64,000 nt of DNA. Origin: Ectobacillus panaciterrae DSM 19096 (GTDB lineage Bacteria > Bacillota > Bacilli > Bacillales > Bacillaceae_G). Below are positions 15,944 through 24,391 of this stretch, one piece after another. Positions within the stretch are counted from its first letter, which is position 1. Each line of letters begins with the position of its first letter. The stretch lies in NCBI RefSeq assembly GCF_000430785.1, contig NZ_AUMR01000013.1, forward strand, positions 47,307 to 111,306, written 5' to 3'. Position numbers and translations under genes: made by a program. A model generated the notes under the pieces. That model saw nothing but the letters and a program-made list of their open reading frames with translations, searched no databases and was not told the origin of the DNA.

Positions 15944-16156
15944 TCAATAAGAGGTTGCCAAGGTTTCTTCTTTGTACTTCTTCTCATATACCATTTCCAT
16001 CGCGGAAAGGTACAACTTCGTTTGTGCGATTTTGGTTTCCTGCTTCTCCTCGATTCGCTGTGCATTTGCGTGCTCCACAAAAAGCAAAGCTTCATATATC
16101 GGCCTGTGGGCTGCTTGCTCAAGCAGCAGCCACTCGGTTATTCGCCTTAGAGACAT
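15944..16156 (-). CDS. small uncharacterised protein
   Basis: 70 residues from ATG 16156, supported by a CGGAGG ribosome site. Helical, charged, one tryptophan near residue 8; reads as a single-domain cytoplasmic protein (begins MSLRRITEWLLLEQA). No family recognised. A TnpB-end-like repeat starts 55 bases upstream of its start codon. Confidence 0.55.
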   Translation of the reverse strand: MSLRRITEWLLLEQAAHRPIYEALLFVEHANAQRIEEKQETKIAQTKLYLSAMEMVYEKKYKEETLATSY

Positions 16157-16210
16157 GATAAAACCTCCGTTCATTCGCTGTGTGAGGTGCGAATAGAGCG
16201 GAGGTTTTAT

Positions 16211-16280
16211 CATAAATTAGGTAATACCCCACTTCAAGTGTGTGAAAGGCGTAGGCAAAAGGTAAGTGGGGGAGATTCAT
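16211..16280 (+). repeat. IS200/IS605-end-like repeat, copy 1
   Basis: 70-bp element starting CATAAATTAGG and ending GGGGGAGATTCAT. The arms CCCCACTT and AAGTGGGG can pair around an internal loop that itself contains TTCAAGTGTGTGAA. Other copies are at 41090-41158 and 55021-55091. Confidence 0.75.
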
Positions 16281-16287
16281 AAGCATA

Positions 16288-17430
16288 TTAGGCTAATAAT
16301 TCTTCATGAGGTGCTCGAATCACATCCTCATAATGACAAAGCAAATTCTCGAAAATTTGCTCCCAGCTTTGCGACAGAGCATATTCTCTTGCATAAAGTC
16401 TCATATGATTGCGTGTTTCGATATCATCGAGAAGCGATTCTACAGAAGCGACAAACTGATCCGCTTGTTTCGGTTCGCATAAGAAGCCTGTTTTCCCGTC
16501 AGCTATAATGTTTTTTACGCCGCCCGCATTAGCTCCGACGACCGGGGTGCCGCATGCAAGCGATTCAAGCACCACATTTCCGAACGTTTCGGTCGGAGAA
16601 GGAAACACCATGAGGTCAGAAGAAGAATACACTTGTGCAAGTTCTTCCCCTTTTAGATAGCCGGTGAATGTGACGTTTCCCTTGCACGCCTCCTTCAATT
16701 CTTCCGCCAGCGGGCCGTCTCCGACAAGCAGCCAGTGGACAGAGTCTTTCCGTTTGGCGTTTACTTGTTTTATGATATGTGTAAGAGTTTCTATATCCTT
16801 TTCCGGCGCAATGCGTCCGACGTAAGAGAGAATATGCTGCGCTTTAATGCTGTACTTTTCTCGTACAGCCTGCGCTTCATAATTTGGATGATACAGCGTG
16901 CAGTCTACGCCGCGGCTCCAAATGTGAAGGTCGCGAAAACCTTTCCTTTTAAGCTGCTTTAATGTTTCATAGGAAGGGACAAATGTTTTTTGCAGTGAGC
17001 TGTGAAACCATATTAAGTAATTCCACAACATCTTCGAGAAAAACTCCATCTTATAGTAGTGCAAGTACGAGTCGAAGTCAGTATGGTAAGAGCCGACGAG
17101 AGGAATGTTCAGTTTCTTGGCGTAGTACATTCCACAAAGCCCCATATTGAACGGTGTGGCTACGTGGATAATGTCAGGCTGAAATTGCAGCAGCTCCCGT
17201 TTTAAGAAAACGGGATTCGGAATGGCGAGACGGCATTCTGGATACAGCGCAAGCGGAATACTTTTCATCTTCTTGACGTTTGCCATCAAGCTGTCTTCTG
17301 CCGTATTTTGAGGTGCGAATACGTAGTGTTCTATATTGTGGTGCTCTAAGTATTGCGTAAAGCGTTCCAGCGTTTTCGCAACCCCGTTTACCTGCGGTGT
17401 GAAAGTGTCTGTAAAGATTGCAATTTTCAT
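16288..17430 (-). CDS. GT4-family glycosyltransferase
   Basis: 380 residues from ATG 17430 (GGGAGGC ahead). GT-B fold retaining glycosyltransferase: N-terminal IAIFTDTFTPQVNGVAKTL acceptor-side motif, C-terminal donor-binding domain with SYVGRIAPEKD and the E-x7-E region PSPTETFGNVVLESLACG. Resembles the alpha-mannosyl/glucosyltransferases that make membrane glycolipids. It lies 17 bases downstream of a PAP2 phosphatase gene in the same direction, suggesting a common role in lipid or envelope metabolism. Exact donor and acceptor unknown. Confidence 0.88.
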   Translation of the reverse strand: MKIAIFTDTFTPQVNGVAKTLERFTQYLEHHNIEHYVFAPQNTAEDSLMANVKKMKSIPLALYPECRLAIPNPVFLKRELLQFQPDIIHVATPFNMGLCGMYYAKKLNIPLVGSYHTDFDSYLHYYKMEFFSKMLWNYLIWFHSSLQKTFVPSYETLKQLKRKGFRDLHIWSRGVDCTLYHPNYEAQAVREKYSIKAQHILSYVGRIAPEKDIETLTHIIKQVNAKRKDSVHWLLVGDGPLAEELKEACKGNVTFTGYLKGEELAQVYSSSDLMVFPSPTETFGNVVLESLACGTPVVGANAGGVKNIIADGKTGFLCEPKQADQFVASVESLLDDIETRNHMRLYAREYALSQSWEQIFENLLCHYEDVIRAPHEELLA

Positions 17431-17447
17431 CCATAAGCCTCCCATCT

Positions 17448-17987
17448 TTATAAAAGCGGAATGAATTGATAATAGGAAACGATGCCCGTAAGCGTTCCGA
17501 GACACATGCCTGCAAGTACGTCGGACGGATAATGAAGACCGAGATAAATGCGGGAAGTACCGACGCTGAGTGCAATGGGAATGAGAAAGAAAGCGAGCGT
17601 AGGCGTGTATAGAATAAATGGAATTACAATAGAGAAAATTGCCGTTGTGTGTCCTGAAGGGAAAGAATGATCTTTAAGCGGATTAATAGGATATTTAGTA
17701 CCGTGAACCATTAAATACGGCCGTTTTCTAGGATAGAGCTTCTTGCAAATTTGAACCGGAATATGACTGATAGTAAGAGAAAGGGCGCTTGCTATAGCAA
17801 CATCGCGCAATGAGCCTTTGAACAGGAGTATCATAAGAAGGGCAGCGAGAATCGCGAAGGCGGCTCCTCCCAGATGCGTAATACTGCGGAAGTACGCATT
17901 TAATGCTTTTCGCTCAAAATGGCGGTTAATCCCTTTTAAAATGTAACACTCTATTTCGTATAAGGCGCTGATTGACTTTGACATCAT
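17448..17987 (-). CDS. PAP2-family membrane phosphatase
   Basis: 179 residues, about five transmembrane helices. The three phosphatase motifs are KKLYPRKRP, PSGHT and SRIYLGLHYPSD. Candidates are undecaprenyl-diphosphate phosphatase (BcrC/YwoA type) or phosphatidylglycerophosphate phosphatase. GGAGGTGCTGCTGA precedes ATG 17987. It is the first gene of a two-gene operon with the GT4 glycosyltransferase. Confidence 0.9.
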   Translation of the reverse strand: MMSKSISALYEIECYILKGINRHFERKALNAYFRSITHLGGAAFAILAALLMILLFKGSLRDVAIASALSLTISHIPVQICKKLYPRKRPYLMVHGTKYPINPLKDHSFPSGHTTAIFSIVIPFILYTPTLAFFLIPIALSVGTSRIYLGLHYPSDVLAGMCLGTLTGIVSYYQFIPLL

Positions 17988-18095
17988 TCAGCAGCACCTC
18001 CCTAATGGAAATATATTTGGAATTGTATTTATATTTTAATAAGAGTTTGTTGAGTCAGTGATAAGAAATTGTAAAGAGCAGTCTAAGGAAATGTA

Positions 18096-18140
18096 AAAAA
18101 ACAGCAAGTAAAACAGGAAAAGCCCTGTTTTACTTGCTGC
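18096..18140 (-). terminator. terminator of ytoA
   Basis: A 17-bp stem (ACAGCAAGTAAAACAGG with its complement) spans the ytoA stop codon and is followed on the minus strand by seven Ts. Confidence 0.9.
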
Positions 18141-18648
18141 TTTGCAATCCTTTATAATATTGTCCTTTTTCTACATATTCGCGGCGGATACGCGCCATGT
18201 CCTGCAGGTCCTCTTCAGTCAATTCGCGGACTACCTTCGCAGGGCGCCCAAACGCCAATGTATTCGGCGGGATTTTTTTGCCTTGGGCCACAAGGCTGCC
18301 GGCGCCGATAAATGCGCCTTCTCCAATTTCGGCACCATCAAGAACGATGGAGCCCATCCCGATTAAAGCGTTCTTGCGAATCGTACAGCTATGTAAAATA
18401 ACTTGATGGCCAACTGTAACGTCATCTTCTAGAATGAGCGGATATTTAGGACTTTGGTGGAGCGTGCATTGATCCTGCACATTAACACGATCGCCGATCA
18501 TCGTCGGAGAAACATCGCCGCGAATGACTGTGTTGAACCAAATGCTCGATTGCTCGCCGATCGTTACGTCGCCAGTAACGGTAACATAATCGGCGATGAA
18601 GGCACTGTCCGCAATGCGGGGGGTTTTGTCTTTGAACGGATATAACAT
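18130..18648 (-). CDS. ytoA: gamma-class carbonic anhydrase-like hexapeptide protein
   Basis: 172 residues, a left-handed beta-helix of hexapeptide repeats (for example VTVTGDVTIGEQSSIWF). Potential zinc ligands are the histidines in QCTLHQS, VTVGHQVILHS. Closest named relatives are B. subtilis YtoA and the CaiE/PaaY/gamma-carbonic-anhydrase group. ATG 18648 has GAAAGGCGG upstream. Enzymatic activity in vivo is unproven for most family members. Confidence 0.88.
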   Translation of the reverse strand: MLYPFKDKTPRIADSAFIADYVTVTGDVTIGEQSSIWFNTVIRGDVSPTMIGDRVNVQDQCTLHQSPKYPLILEDDVTVGHQVILHSCTIRKNALIGMGSIVLDGAEIGEGAFIGAGSLVAQGKKIPPNTLAFGRPAKVVRELTEEDLQDMARIRREYVEKGQYYKGLQSSK

Positions 18649-18718
18649 AAAGAAAACCGCCTTTCATTTAAATTATTCTTAGTGTAGCATATACAGGAAA
18701 ATAATAGGGGGATTTATC

Positions 18719-19507
18719 ATGCGGAAACGGGAAGCAGAAGAAGCGAAAGCGGCGATAGTTATCGTTCACGGGGCCATGGAGCATCACGGCCGCTATTTGC
18801 CGCTTGCGGATATGTGGACGTCAAAAGGTTATCATGTTGTGATGGGAGACTTGCCCGGCCACGGTACCACCTCAAGAAGACGAGGGCATATCAATCATTT
18901 TGATGAGTATATAGAAGAAGTAAAAGTGTGGATTAAAGAAGCACAAGCGTATAAATTGCCGCTTTTTCTGCTCGGACATAGCATGGGAGGGCTCATTGTT
19001 ATTCGGACACTGCAGGAAACGGGAATGGAAGTGGACGGAGTGATCTTGAGTTCACCTTGCTTAGGTGTATTATCGCAGCCGCCTGTTTATTTAAGAGTTG
19101 CATCCAAAGTGCTCAACGTTGTAGCGCCGAAACTGTTGGTGGCTTCTAATTTAACAGTGGAAATGGCGACGCGCAACAAAGAAATTCGAGATGCAATGGA
19201 GAACGATTCGTTATATCTGCGAAAAGTGTCGGTAAGATGGTATAGTGAATTAGTGAAAGGAATAAAGAACGCTTATAAGCATCAAGATAAATTTCCGAAT
19301 GTGCCACTTTTGCTGATGCAGGCATGTGAGGATAAAATTGTAGATAAGACAGTAGTGCGAAAGTGGTTCGATCAGCTAAACATTAACGATAAGGCTTACA
19401 AAGAATGGGAGAAATGTTATCATGAGCTGTTTAGTGAATACGAGCAAAATGAAGTGTTCGCGCTTGCGTATCATTTCGCGGAAGCACATTTAATGAAGCA
19501 GAGGTGA
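18719..19507 (+). CDS. ytpA: alpha/beta hydrolase, (lyso)phospholipase YtpA
   Basis: 262 residues. Serine hydrolase with nucleophile elbow GHSMGG (S88), oxyanion region VIVHGAMEHHGRY, and a C-terminal Asp-His pair expected near EDKIVD and ECYHELF. B. subtilis YtpA releases bacilysocin, a lysophosphatidylglycerol antibiotic. AGGGGGAT precedes ATG 18719. Its stop overlaps the start region of ytpB, so the two are cotranscribed as in B. subtilis. Confidence 0.92.
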   Translation: MRKREAEEAKAAIVIVHGAMEHHGRYLPLADMWTSKGYHVVMGDLPGHGTTSRRRGHINHFDEYIEEVKVWIKEAQAYKLPLFLLGHSMGGLIVIRTLQETGMEVDGVILSSPCLGVLSQPPVYLRVASKVLNVVAPKLLVASNLTVEMATRNKEIRDAMENDSLYLRKVSVRWYSELVKGIKNAYKHQDKFPNVPLLLMQACEDKIVDKTVVRKWFDQLNINDKAYKEWEKCYHELFSEYEQNEVFALAYHFAEAHLMKQR

Positions 19508-20568
19508 TGGATGTGAAAGTACCAACGAACCCTGTTACGCTTATGGCAAAAGTGTATAAGGGGGTCATGCCGCTTGTGCATGAGGAGCTGGCATATTGGG
19601 CGGAGCAGGCGAAGCAAATCCCGAATGAAGAACTGCGTAAACAGGCGCTGGCAAGCATTGAGCATAAAACGTTCCATTGCGAAGGCGGCGGCATTCTCTC
19701 TCTTCTTGCCGGAGAACATAAGCGTGACAGCATTAAATTTGTTGTAGCTTATCAAACGATCAGCGACTATTTGGATAATCTGTGCGACCGCAGCACATCT
19801 TTAGACCCTTATGATTTTGAGGCGCTGCATGAATCCATGCTTCATGCGCTTACACCATCTGCTATGCCCGAGAATTACTACCGATATCGAGATGACCAAG
19901 ACGACGGCGGATACCTGCATGCGCTTGTTGCGGCATGTCAGGATGTATTGAAAAAAGCGAAGCACTATCCAAAAATTGCACCATCCCTTCATGAGCTTGC
20001 TCGTTACTATTGCGACCTGCAAGTACATAAGCATGTAGAGCTTAATGAAAGGGAGAAAAGACTGCAAAGCTGGTTCAACTCGCACAAAGCAAAGCTTCCT
20101 GCTATGCGCTGGTTCGAGTTTTCAGCTTGTGCCGGTTCTACGCTGGGCATTTTCTGCCTTGTCGCATATTCTTTTCATAGCGAGCTAAGCGAACTGCACA
20201 TTATGAAAATCAAAAAAGGCTACTTCCCTTACCTGCAAGGTCTGCACATTTTGCTGGACTATTTCATCGACCAAGAAGAAGACCGTCTCGGCGGCGATTT
20301 GAATTTCTGCAGCTATTACCAAAACAGCGAAGAAACGTTAGAGCGATTGAAGCATTTCGTGAAGGAAACGGACCGGAATGTAAAGGAACTGCCGCACGCA
20401 AAGTTCCACCGTTTAATCAGCAGGGGCTTGCTAGGCGTATATTTATCCGATAAAAAAGTCAACGAGCAAAAGGATATGCAGAAAATGGCGAAGCGTATTG
20501 TGAAATATGGAGGACTTACTTCCTACTTTTTCTATATGAACGGAAGGATGTACCGGAAGAAAGCATAA
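19504..20568 (+). CDS. ytpB: large terpene synthase (tetraprenyl-beta-curcumene synthase type)
   Basis: 354 residues of the DUF2600 family. B. subtilis YtpB cyclises C35 heptaprenyl diphosphate to tetraprenyl-beta-curcumene, a sesquarterpene precursor, and also acts on C20-C25 prenyl diphosphates. The family's Asp-rich motif DYLDNLCDR is at about residues 89-97. GTG 19504 overlaps the ytpA stop; ATG 19507 and GTG 19513 are in frame, and the AGAGGTG site best suits 19513. Confidence 0.93.
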   Translation: MMDVKVPTNPVTLMAKVYKGVMPLVHEELAYWAEQAKQIPNEELRKQALASIEHKTFHCEGGGILSLLAGEHKRDSIKFVVAYQTISDYLDNLCDRSTSLDPYDFEALHESMLHALTPSAMPENYYRYRDDQDDGGYLHALVAACQDVLKKAKHYPKIAPSLHELARYYCDLQVHKHVELNEREKRLQSWFNSHKAKLPAMRWFEFSACAGSTLGIFCLVAYSFHSELSELHIMKIKKGYFPYLQGLHILLDYFIDQEEDRLGGDLNFCSYYQNSEETLERLKHFVKETDRNVKELPHAKFHRLISRGLLGVYLSDKKVNEQKDMQKMAKRIVKYGGLTSYFFYMNGRMYRKKA

Positions 20569-20596
20569 AAAAGCCTGGATTGCCCAGGCTTTTTAT
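20567..20596. terminator. bidirectional terminator between ytpB and ytqB
   Basis: Stem AAAAGCCTGG/CCAGGCTTTT with a four-base loop, A-rich before and T-rich after; it serves the two convergent genes. Confidence 0.88.
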
Positions 20597-21165
20597 CTTT
20601 TTTCAACCGCGATAATAAACGGCGGATTATTTGTTTGATTGATGAACTCGTAACGCAATACGTGCGCATGCTTTTGATCGAGGCCTGTGACAAATTCAAT
20701 AACTTCATCACGCTCGATTTGTCCTTCCGCATGCCCGTGATAAATGACGAGCACAATGATGCCTTCCGGTGCCATCACTTCAAGCAGCTGTTTGATGGCG
20801 GAGATGGTGGAATTCGGCTTTGTTACAATCTCTTTGTCTCCGCCCGGCAAGTAGCCTAAATTGAAGACGGCACCTGTCACTTTACCGTGCGCTTCTAGGG
20901 GCAGGCAGTTCAGCAACTCATCATGACTTGCATGAAACAAAGACGCGCGGCTTGCGAGCTTCTGCTCTTCCAGGCGAAGGTTTGTATTTTCGAGCGCTTG
21001 CTGTTGAATGTCAAAAGCGAATACTTTGCCGTGGTCTCTAACCAAGTCAGCCAAAAAACAAGTATCATGTCCGTTTCCCATCGTTGCGTCAACTGCATAA
21101 TCTCCAGGTTGAACGGCCCTTTGAAGCAGCGTACGGGCAAACGGCAAAATGCGTTCCAGCTTCAT
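20593..21165 (-). CDS. mnmM: tRNA nm5s2U34 methyltransferase MnmM (YtqB)
   Basis: 190 residues, class I SAM methyltransferase. Motif I is AVDATMGNGHDTCFLADLV at about residues 23-41, and the catalytic region near AVFNLGYLPGGDK matches the YtqB family, shown to convert 5-aminomethyl-2-thiouridine to mnm5s2U in tRNA. The start overlaps the stop of ytqA by four bases (ATGA), matching the B. subtilis ytqA-ytqB pair. Confidence 0.9.
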   Translation of the reverse strand: MKLERILPFARTLLQRAVQPGDYAVDATMGNGHDTCFLADLVRDHGKVFAFDIQQQALENTNLRLEEQKLASRASLFHASHDELLNCLPLEAHGKVTGAVFNLGYLPGGDKEIVTKPNSTISAIKQLLEVMAPEGIIVLVIYHGHAEGQIERDEVIEFVTGLDQKHAHVLRYEFINQTNNPPFIIAVEKR

Positions 21166-22115
21166 GATTGTTTCACCGTTTTGGCAAATTTCCCTTGCCA
21201 GCTGCCGCGGCGCACAAATTCTGCGTCAATCGCATTCAGAACTTCCCACTTCTTTAAGCTCCACATCGGACCGATCATTAAATCAGGTGGACCGTCGCCT
21301 GTAACGCGATGCACAATTACGTCGGACGGAATGATTTCCAGCTGATCTACCACAAGGCTGACATAATCCTCGAGTGACAAAAACTCAAGCATTCCTTTTT
21401 CATATTGTTTTACCATCGGCGTTCCTTTCAACAGGTGAAGCAAATGAATTTTAATCCCTTGAATATCGAGCTTCGCAACCTCACGAGCCGTTTCCATCAT
21501 CATGTCGTAGTTCTCAAGCGGGAGCCCGTCAATGATATGAGAGCAAACGCGAATGTTATGCTTGCGCAGCTTTTCCACGCCCTCCACATATGTTTGATAG
21601 TCGTGGGCGCGGTTGATGAGAAGAGCAGTGCGTTCATGAACAGTCTGCAGACCGAGTTCGATCCAGAGGTATGTGCGTTTATTTAGGTCTGCGAGGTATT
21701 CTACAACGTCGTCCGGCAAGCAGTCCGGGCGTGTCGCAATCGAAATGCCGACTACGCCTTCTTGCTCTAAAACGGGTTCGAAGGTTTTCTTCAGAACCTC
21801 AACAGGAGCATGCGTATTTGTGAAGGCCTGAAAATACGCCATGTACTTGCCGTCCTTCCACTTCTCGTGCATCTTTGTTTTGATTTTATGGAATTGCGTA
21901 ATCACATCTTCAGCGCTGTTCCCCGCAAAATCACCAGAACCGGCAGCGCTGCAGAATGTACAGCCGCCGAACGCAACGGTGCCGTCTCGGTTCGGACAGT
22001 CAAATCCGGCGTCTAACGAAACTTTAAACACTTTTTCGCCGAATTGCTGGCGCAGGTGGTAGTTCCATGTATGGTAACGTTTATTGTCATTTGAATAAAT
22101 AAATGGATTCTCCAT
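21162..22115 (-). CDS. ytqA: radical-SAM tRNA modification enzyme YtqA (MnmL-type)
   Basis: 317 residues from ATG 22115 (AAGGAGAGA ahead). Radical-SAM protein of the YtqA/YhcC group; cluster cysteines are in FDCPNRDG and GGCTFCSAA (a long first spacing, Cx11Cx2C, characteristic of this group). B. subtilis YtqA has been linked to the alternative cmnm5U-to-nm5U step (MnmL) that feeds MnmM. Translationally coupled to ytqB. Confidence 0.9.
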   Translation of the reverse strand: MENPFIYSNDNKRYHTWNYHLRQQFGEKVFKVSLDAGFDCPNRDGTVAFGGCTFCSAAGSGDFAGNSAEDVITQFHKIKTKMHEKWKDGKYMAYFQAFTNTHAPVEVLKKTFEPVLEQEGVVGISIATRPDCLPDDVVEYLADLNKRTYLWIELGLQTVHERTALLINRAHDYQTYVEGVEKLRKHNIRVCSHIIDGLPLENYDMMMETAREVAKLDIQGIKIHLLHLLKGTPMVKQYEKGMLEFLSLEDYVSLVVDQLEIIPSDVIVHRVTGDGPPDLMIGPMWSLKKWEVLNAIDAEFVRRGSWQGKFAKTVKQS

Positions 22116-22258
22116 CGTTTCTCTCCTTGTGTAAGCGTATCTATATGAAATATGGACGAATGTCAAATTTCAAAAAGCACATTACATTATAACATTTGCT
22201 CATAGAGTTTGCATTGTTGGGGACAATAAATGCGATAAGAACAATGAGGAGGATTCGC

Positions 22259-22522
22259 ATGACAGATCGTTACTCGTTAGATCAATGCATTGATGATGCA
22301 GTGCAAGCGATGAAGTGCAGCCAAGAGCAATTGGAACTCGGAATGAGACAAGAACACTACAACGATATGGAATACTCGAATGCGCAATTGCAGCTCGAAC
22401 AAGCTTCAATTGCTTTAGAAAAAATGATGCACAACGCGAACTCAGAGCAGCGCGAGCGCATCGATCGCACGCTTTCGCAGCTGCGTCATTTGCAGCATCA
22501 AATGACTACGACACCTCACTAA
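22259..22522 (+). CDS. ytzC: YtzC family small protein
   Basis: 87 residues from ATG 22259 (GAGGAGG ahead), all-helical and Gln/Glu-rich, with the NDMEYSNAQLQLEQA stretch typical of B. subtilis YtzC. Its function is unknown. It is divergent from ytqA, as in B. subtilis. Confidence 0.8.
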   Translation: MTDRYSLDQCIDDAVQAMKCSQEQLELGMRQEHYNDMEYSNAQLQLEQASIALEKMMHNANSEQRERIDRTLSQLRHLQHQMTTTPH

Positions 22523-22540
22523 AAGAAGGGATGAACAAAT

Positions 22541-22693
22541 ATGGCAACGCGTTCTAAAATGAATAATCCAGAGCAAAAAACACAAAACGGGCATAACCAA
22601 GAATTTTCAAACGAATTTGATCCTGTAGTGCAGGCTAAACAGAAGAATGCGAAAAAGGGTCAACCGCAGAGATCGAAGCAGTCTAATCAGTGA
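22541..22693 (+). CDS. 50-residue hydrophilic basic protein
   Basis: ATG 22541 follows AGAAGGGATG and lies 18 bases after ytzC. The product (starts MATRSKMNNPEQKTQ) is highly polar with a lysine- and glutamine-rich C-terminus and no predicted structure. Such proteins in bacilli are often minor spore proteins, but no named Ssp family is clear. A terminator follows. Confidence 0.6.
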   Translation: MATRSKMNNPEQKTQNGHNQEFSNEFDPVVQAKQKNAKKGQPQRSKQSNQ

Positions 22694-22704
22694 TTAAAAA
22701 TGAG

Positions 22705-22743
22705 AAAACCCCTGTATTTCCATAGAGATTCAGGGGTTTATTT
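22705..22743 (+). terminator. terminator of ytzC unit
   Basis: Stem AAACCCCTG/CAGGGGTTT with a 16-base loop and T-rich tail. Confidence 0.8.
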
Positions 22744-22855
22744 ATGCGTTTTTTTCCAATCCTTTTCCGTTGCTAAGCACTTCGAAAAGGTCTAAAATCA
22801 TAATGGTGTTTTTGTGCGATTTTATAGAAATATATAAAAGAATAGAGGGAGAAGG

Positions 22856-24046
22856 GTGCCGAGAAAAGTATGGTTACTAGTTATCGGAATGATTATCAAC
22901 GTTACGGGCTCTTCTTTTTTGTGGCCTTTTAACACAATTTATATTCATAATCATCTAGGGAAGTCGCTTTCCGTAGCGGGGATGGCACTTATGATAAATT
23001 CGTTGGCAGGTATAATTGGAAATATCGCAGGCGGTATTATGTTCGACAAACTGGGCGGCTATAAGTCTATTTTAAGCGGTATTATCATTACGTTATTTTC
23101 TATCGTAGGGCTTGTATTTTTCCATGGATGGCCTTTATATGTTTTATGGCTTGCTTTAATTGGTCTAGGTTCCGGTGTGGTATTCCCATCTATGTATGCG
23201 ATGATTGGTGCAGTTTGGCCAGAAGGCGGACGACGTGCCTTCAATGCTATGTATGTAGGGCAAAATGTAGGAGTCGCTCTGGGCTCGGCATTTGGAGGAC
23301 TTGTGGCGTCTTATCGTATTGATTATATTTTTCTTGCAAATCTCGCTTTATACTTTGTTTTCTTTGTAATTGTGTTTATCGGATTCAAAAATATGCAGGT
23401 TACAATAAAGAAAAAAGCGGAAATGCAAAAAGAAAAGAAAGTATGGAAGTTGACGCCTTTCTTCAGAGCTTTACTGGTCATGTGCTGTGCATACGCTATT
23501 TGCTGGTTTGCTTATGTACAATGGCAAGGTACAATTGCATCGCATATGCAGGATTTGAAAATCAGCTTAAGATCCTACAGTCTACTGTGGACAGTGAATG
23601 GAGCTTTAATTGTATTAGCACAGCCTCTTATTTCTGCAATTATACGCAAACTGAACCGCTCTCTAAAACAGCAAATCATCATTGGTACGATCATCTTTAT
23701 GGTTTCCTTTACGGTTGTAGCACAAGCTGAACAGTTTGAATTGTTTATGACGGGAATGGTTATTTTAACAATCGGAGAAATGTTCGTATGGCCTGCAGTT
23801 CCTACTATTGCGAATAACTTAGCGCCGCAAGGGAGAGAGGGTTTTTATCAAGGTGTGGTGAACAGTGCTGCCACTGGCGGAAGAATGTTTGGACCATGGG
23901 CCGGCGGTTTGATTGTAGATGCTTTTAATATAGAAGTATTGTTTATGGCGATATTGGCTATGCTGATGATATCTATCGTAGCTGCAAGCATCTACGACCG
24001 AAAACTCAAAGCGAAAGAAACAATCGAACAAAAAATTGCAGCATGA
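22856..24046 (+). CDS. yttB: MFS transporter, YttB type
   Basis: 396 residues, 12 transmembrane helices of the major facilitator superfamily, with the loop 2-3 motif GGIMFDKLGGYKS at about residues 59-71. The size and position directly upstream of leuS match B. subtilis YttB. Start is GTG 22856 after AGAGGGAGAAG. The substrate is unknown; drug efflux is the usual guess. Confidence 0.85.
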   Translation: MPRKVWLLVIGMIINVTGSSFLWPFNTIYIHNHLGKSLSVAGMALMINSLAGIIGNIAGGIMFDKLGGYKSILSGIIITLFSIVGLVFFHGWPLYVLWLALIGLGSGVVFPSMYAMIGAVWPEGGRRAFNAMYVGQNVGVALGSAFGGLVASYRIDYIFLANLALYFVFFVIVFIGFKNMQVTIKKKAEMQKEKKVWKLTPFFRALLVMCCAYAICWFAYVQWQGTIASHMQDLKISLRSYSLLWTVNGALIVLAQPLISAIIRKLNRSLKQQIIIGTIIFMVSFTVVAQAEQFELFMTGMVILTIGEMFVWPAVPTIANNLAPQGREGFYQGVVNSAATGGRMFGPWAGGLIVDAFNIEVLFMAILAMLMISIVAASIYDRKLKAKETIEQKIAA

Positions 24047-24062
24047 ATTTTTCCAGGACAGT

Positions 24063-24091
24063 TTGACGTAACAAACAACATGTTTTAGAAT
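24063..24091 (+). promoter_or_regulatory. promoter of the leuS T-box transcript
   Basis: TTGACG (24063-24068), 17-bp spacer, TAGAAT (24086-24091); transcription should begin near 24098. Confidence 0.8.
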
Positions 24092-24097
24092 AGACTG

Positions 24098-24351
24098 TAA
24101 GCAATTTATATGTATTAACAACAGTGACAAGGAGTAGTAGCAAACAGAACTGGCTCAGAGAGTTGACGCTTGGTGCAAGTCAATCCACGTTTCGTTGCGA
24201 ACTCGCCTTGGAGTTGCGATCGTGAATTGACAGTAGCGATTGCCGTTTCGTCCACGTTACGGATTTTAAGCGAATGTGAAAGCATTAACTAGGGTGGTAC
24301 CGCGGGAATCTACAACCTCTCGTCCCTTACACAGGGATGAGGGGTTTTTTT
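24098..24351 (+). ncRNA. T-box leader (leucyl-tRNA responsive)
   Basis: Contains the canonical T-box sequence AGGGTGGTACCGCG (24291-24304) that pairs with uncharged tRNA acceptor ends, preceded by a stem I region with AGAGAG and GGTGCAAG elements. The terminator is at 24314-24351 (CCTCTCGTCCCT paired with AGGGATGAGGGG, then seven Ts). A plausible specifier codon is CTC (Leu) at 24202-24204. Uncharged tRNA-Leu would favour antitermination and leuS expression. Confidence 0.95.
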
Positions 24352-24391
24352 GCATTTTCCGTGACAGATATATAAGAATGGAGGGTATTTC

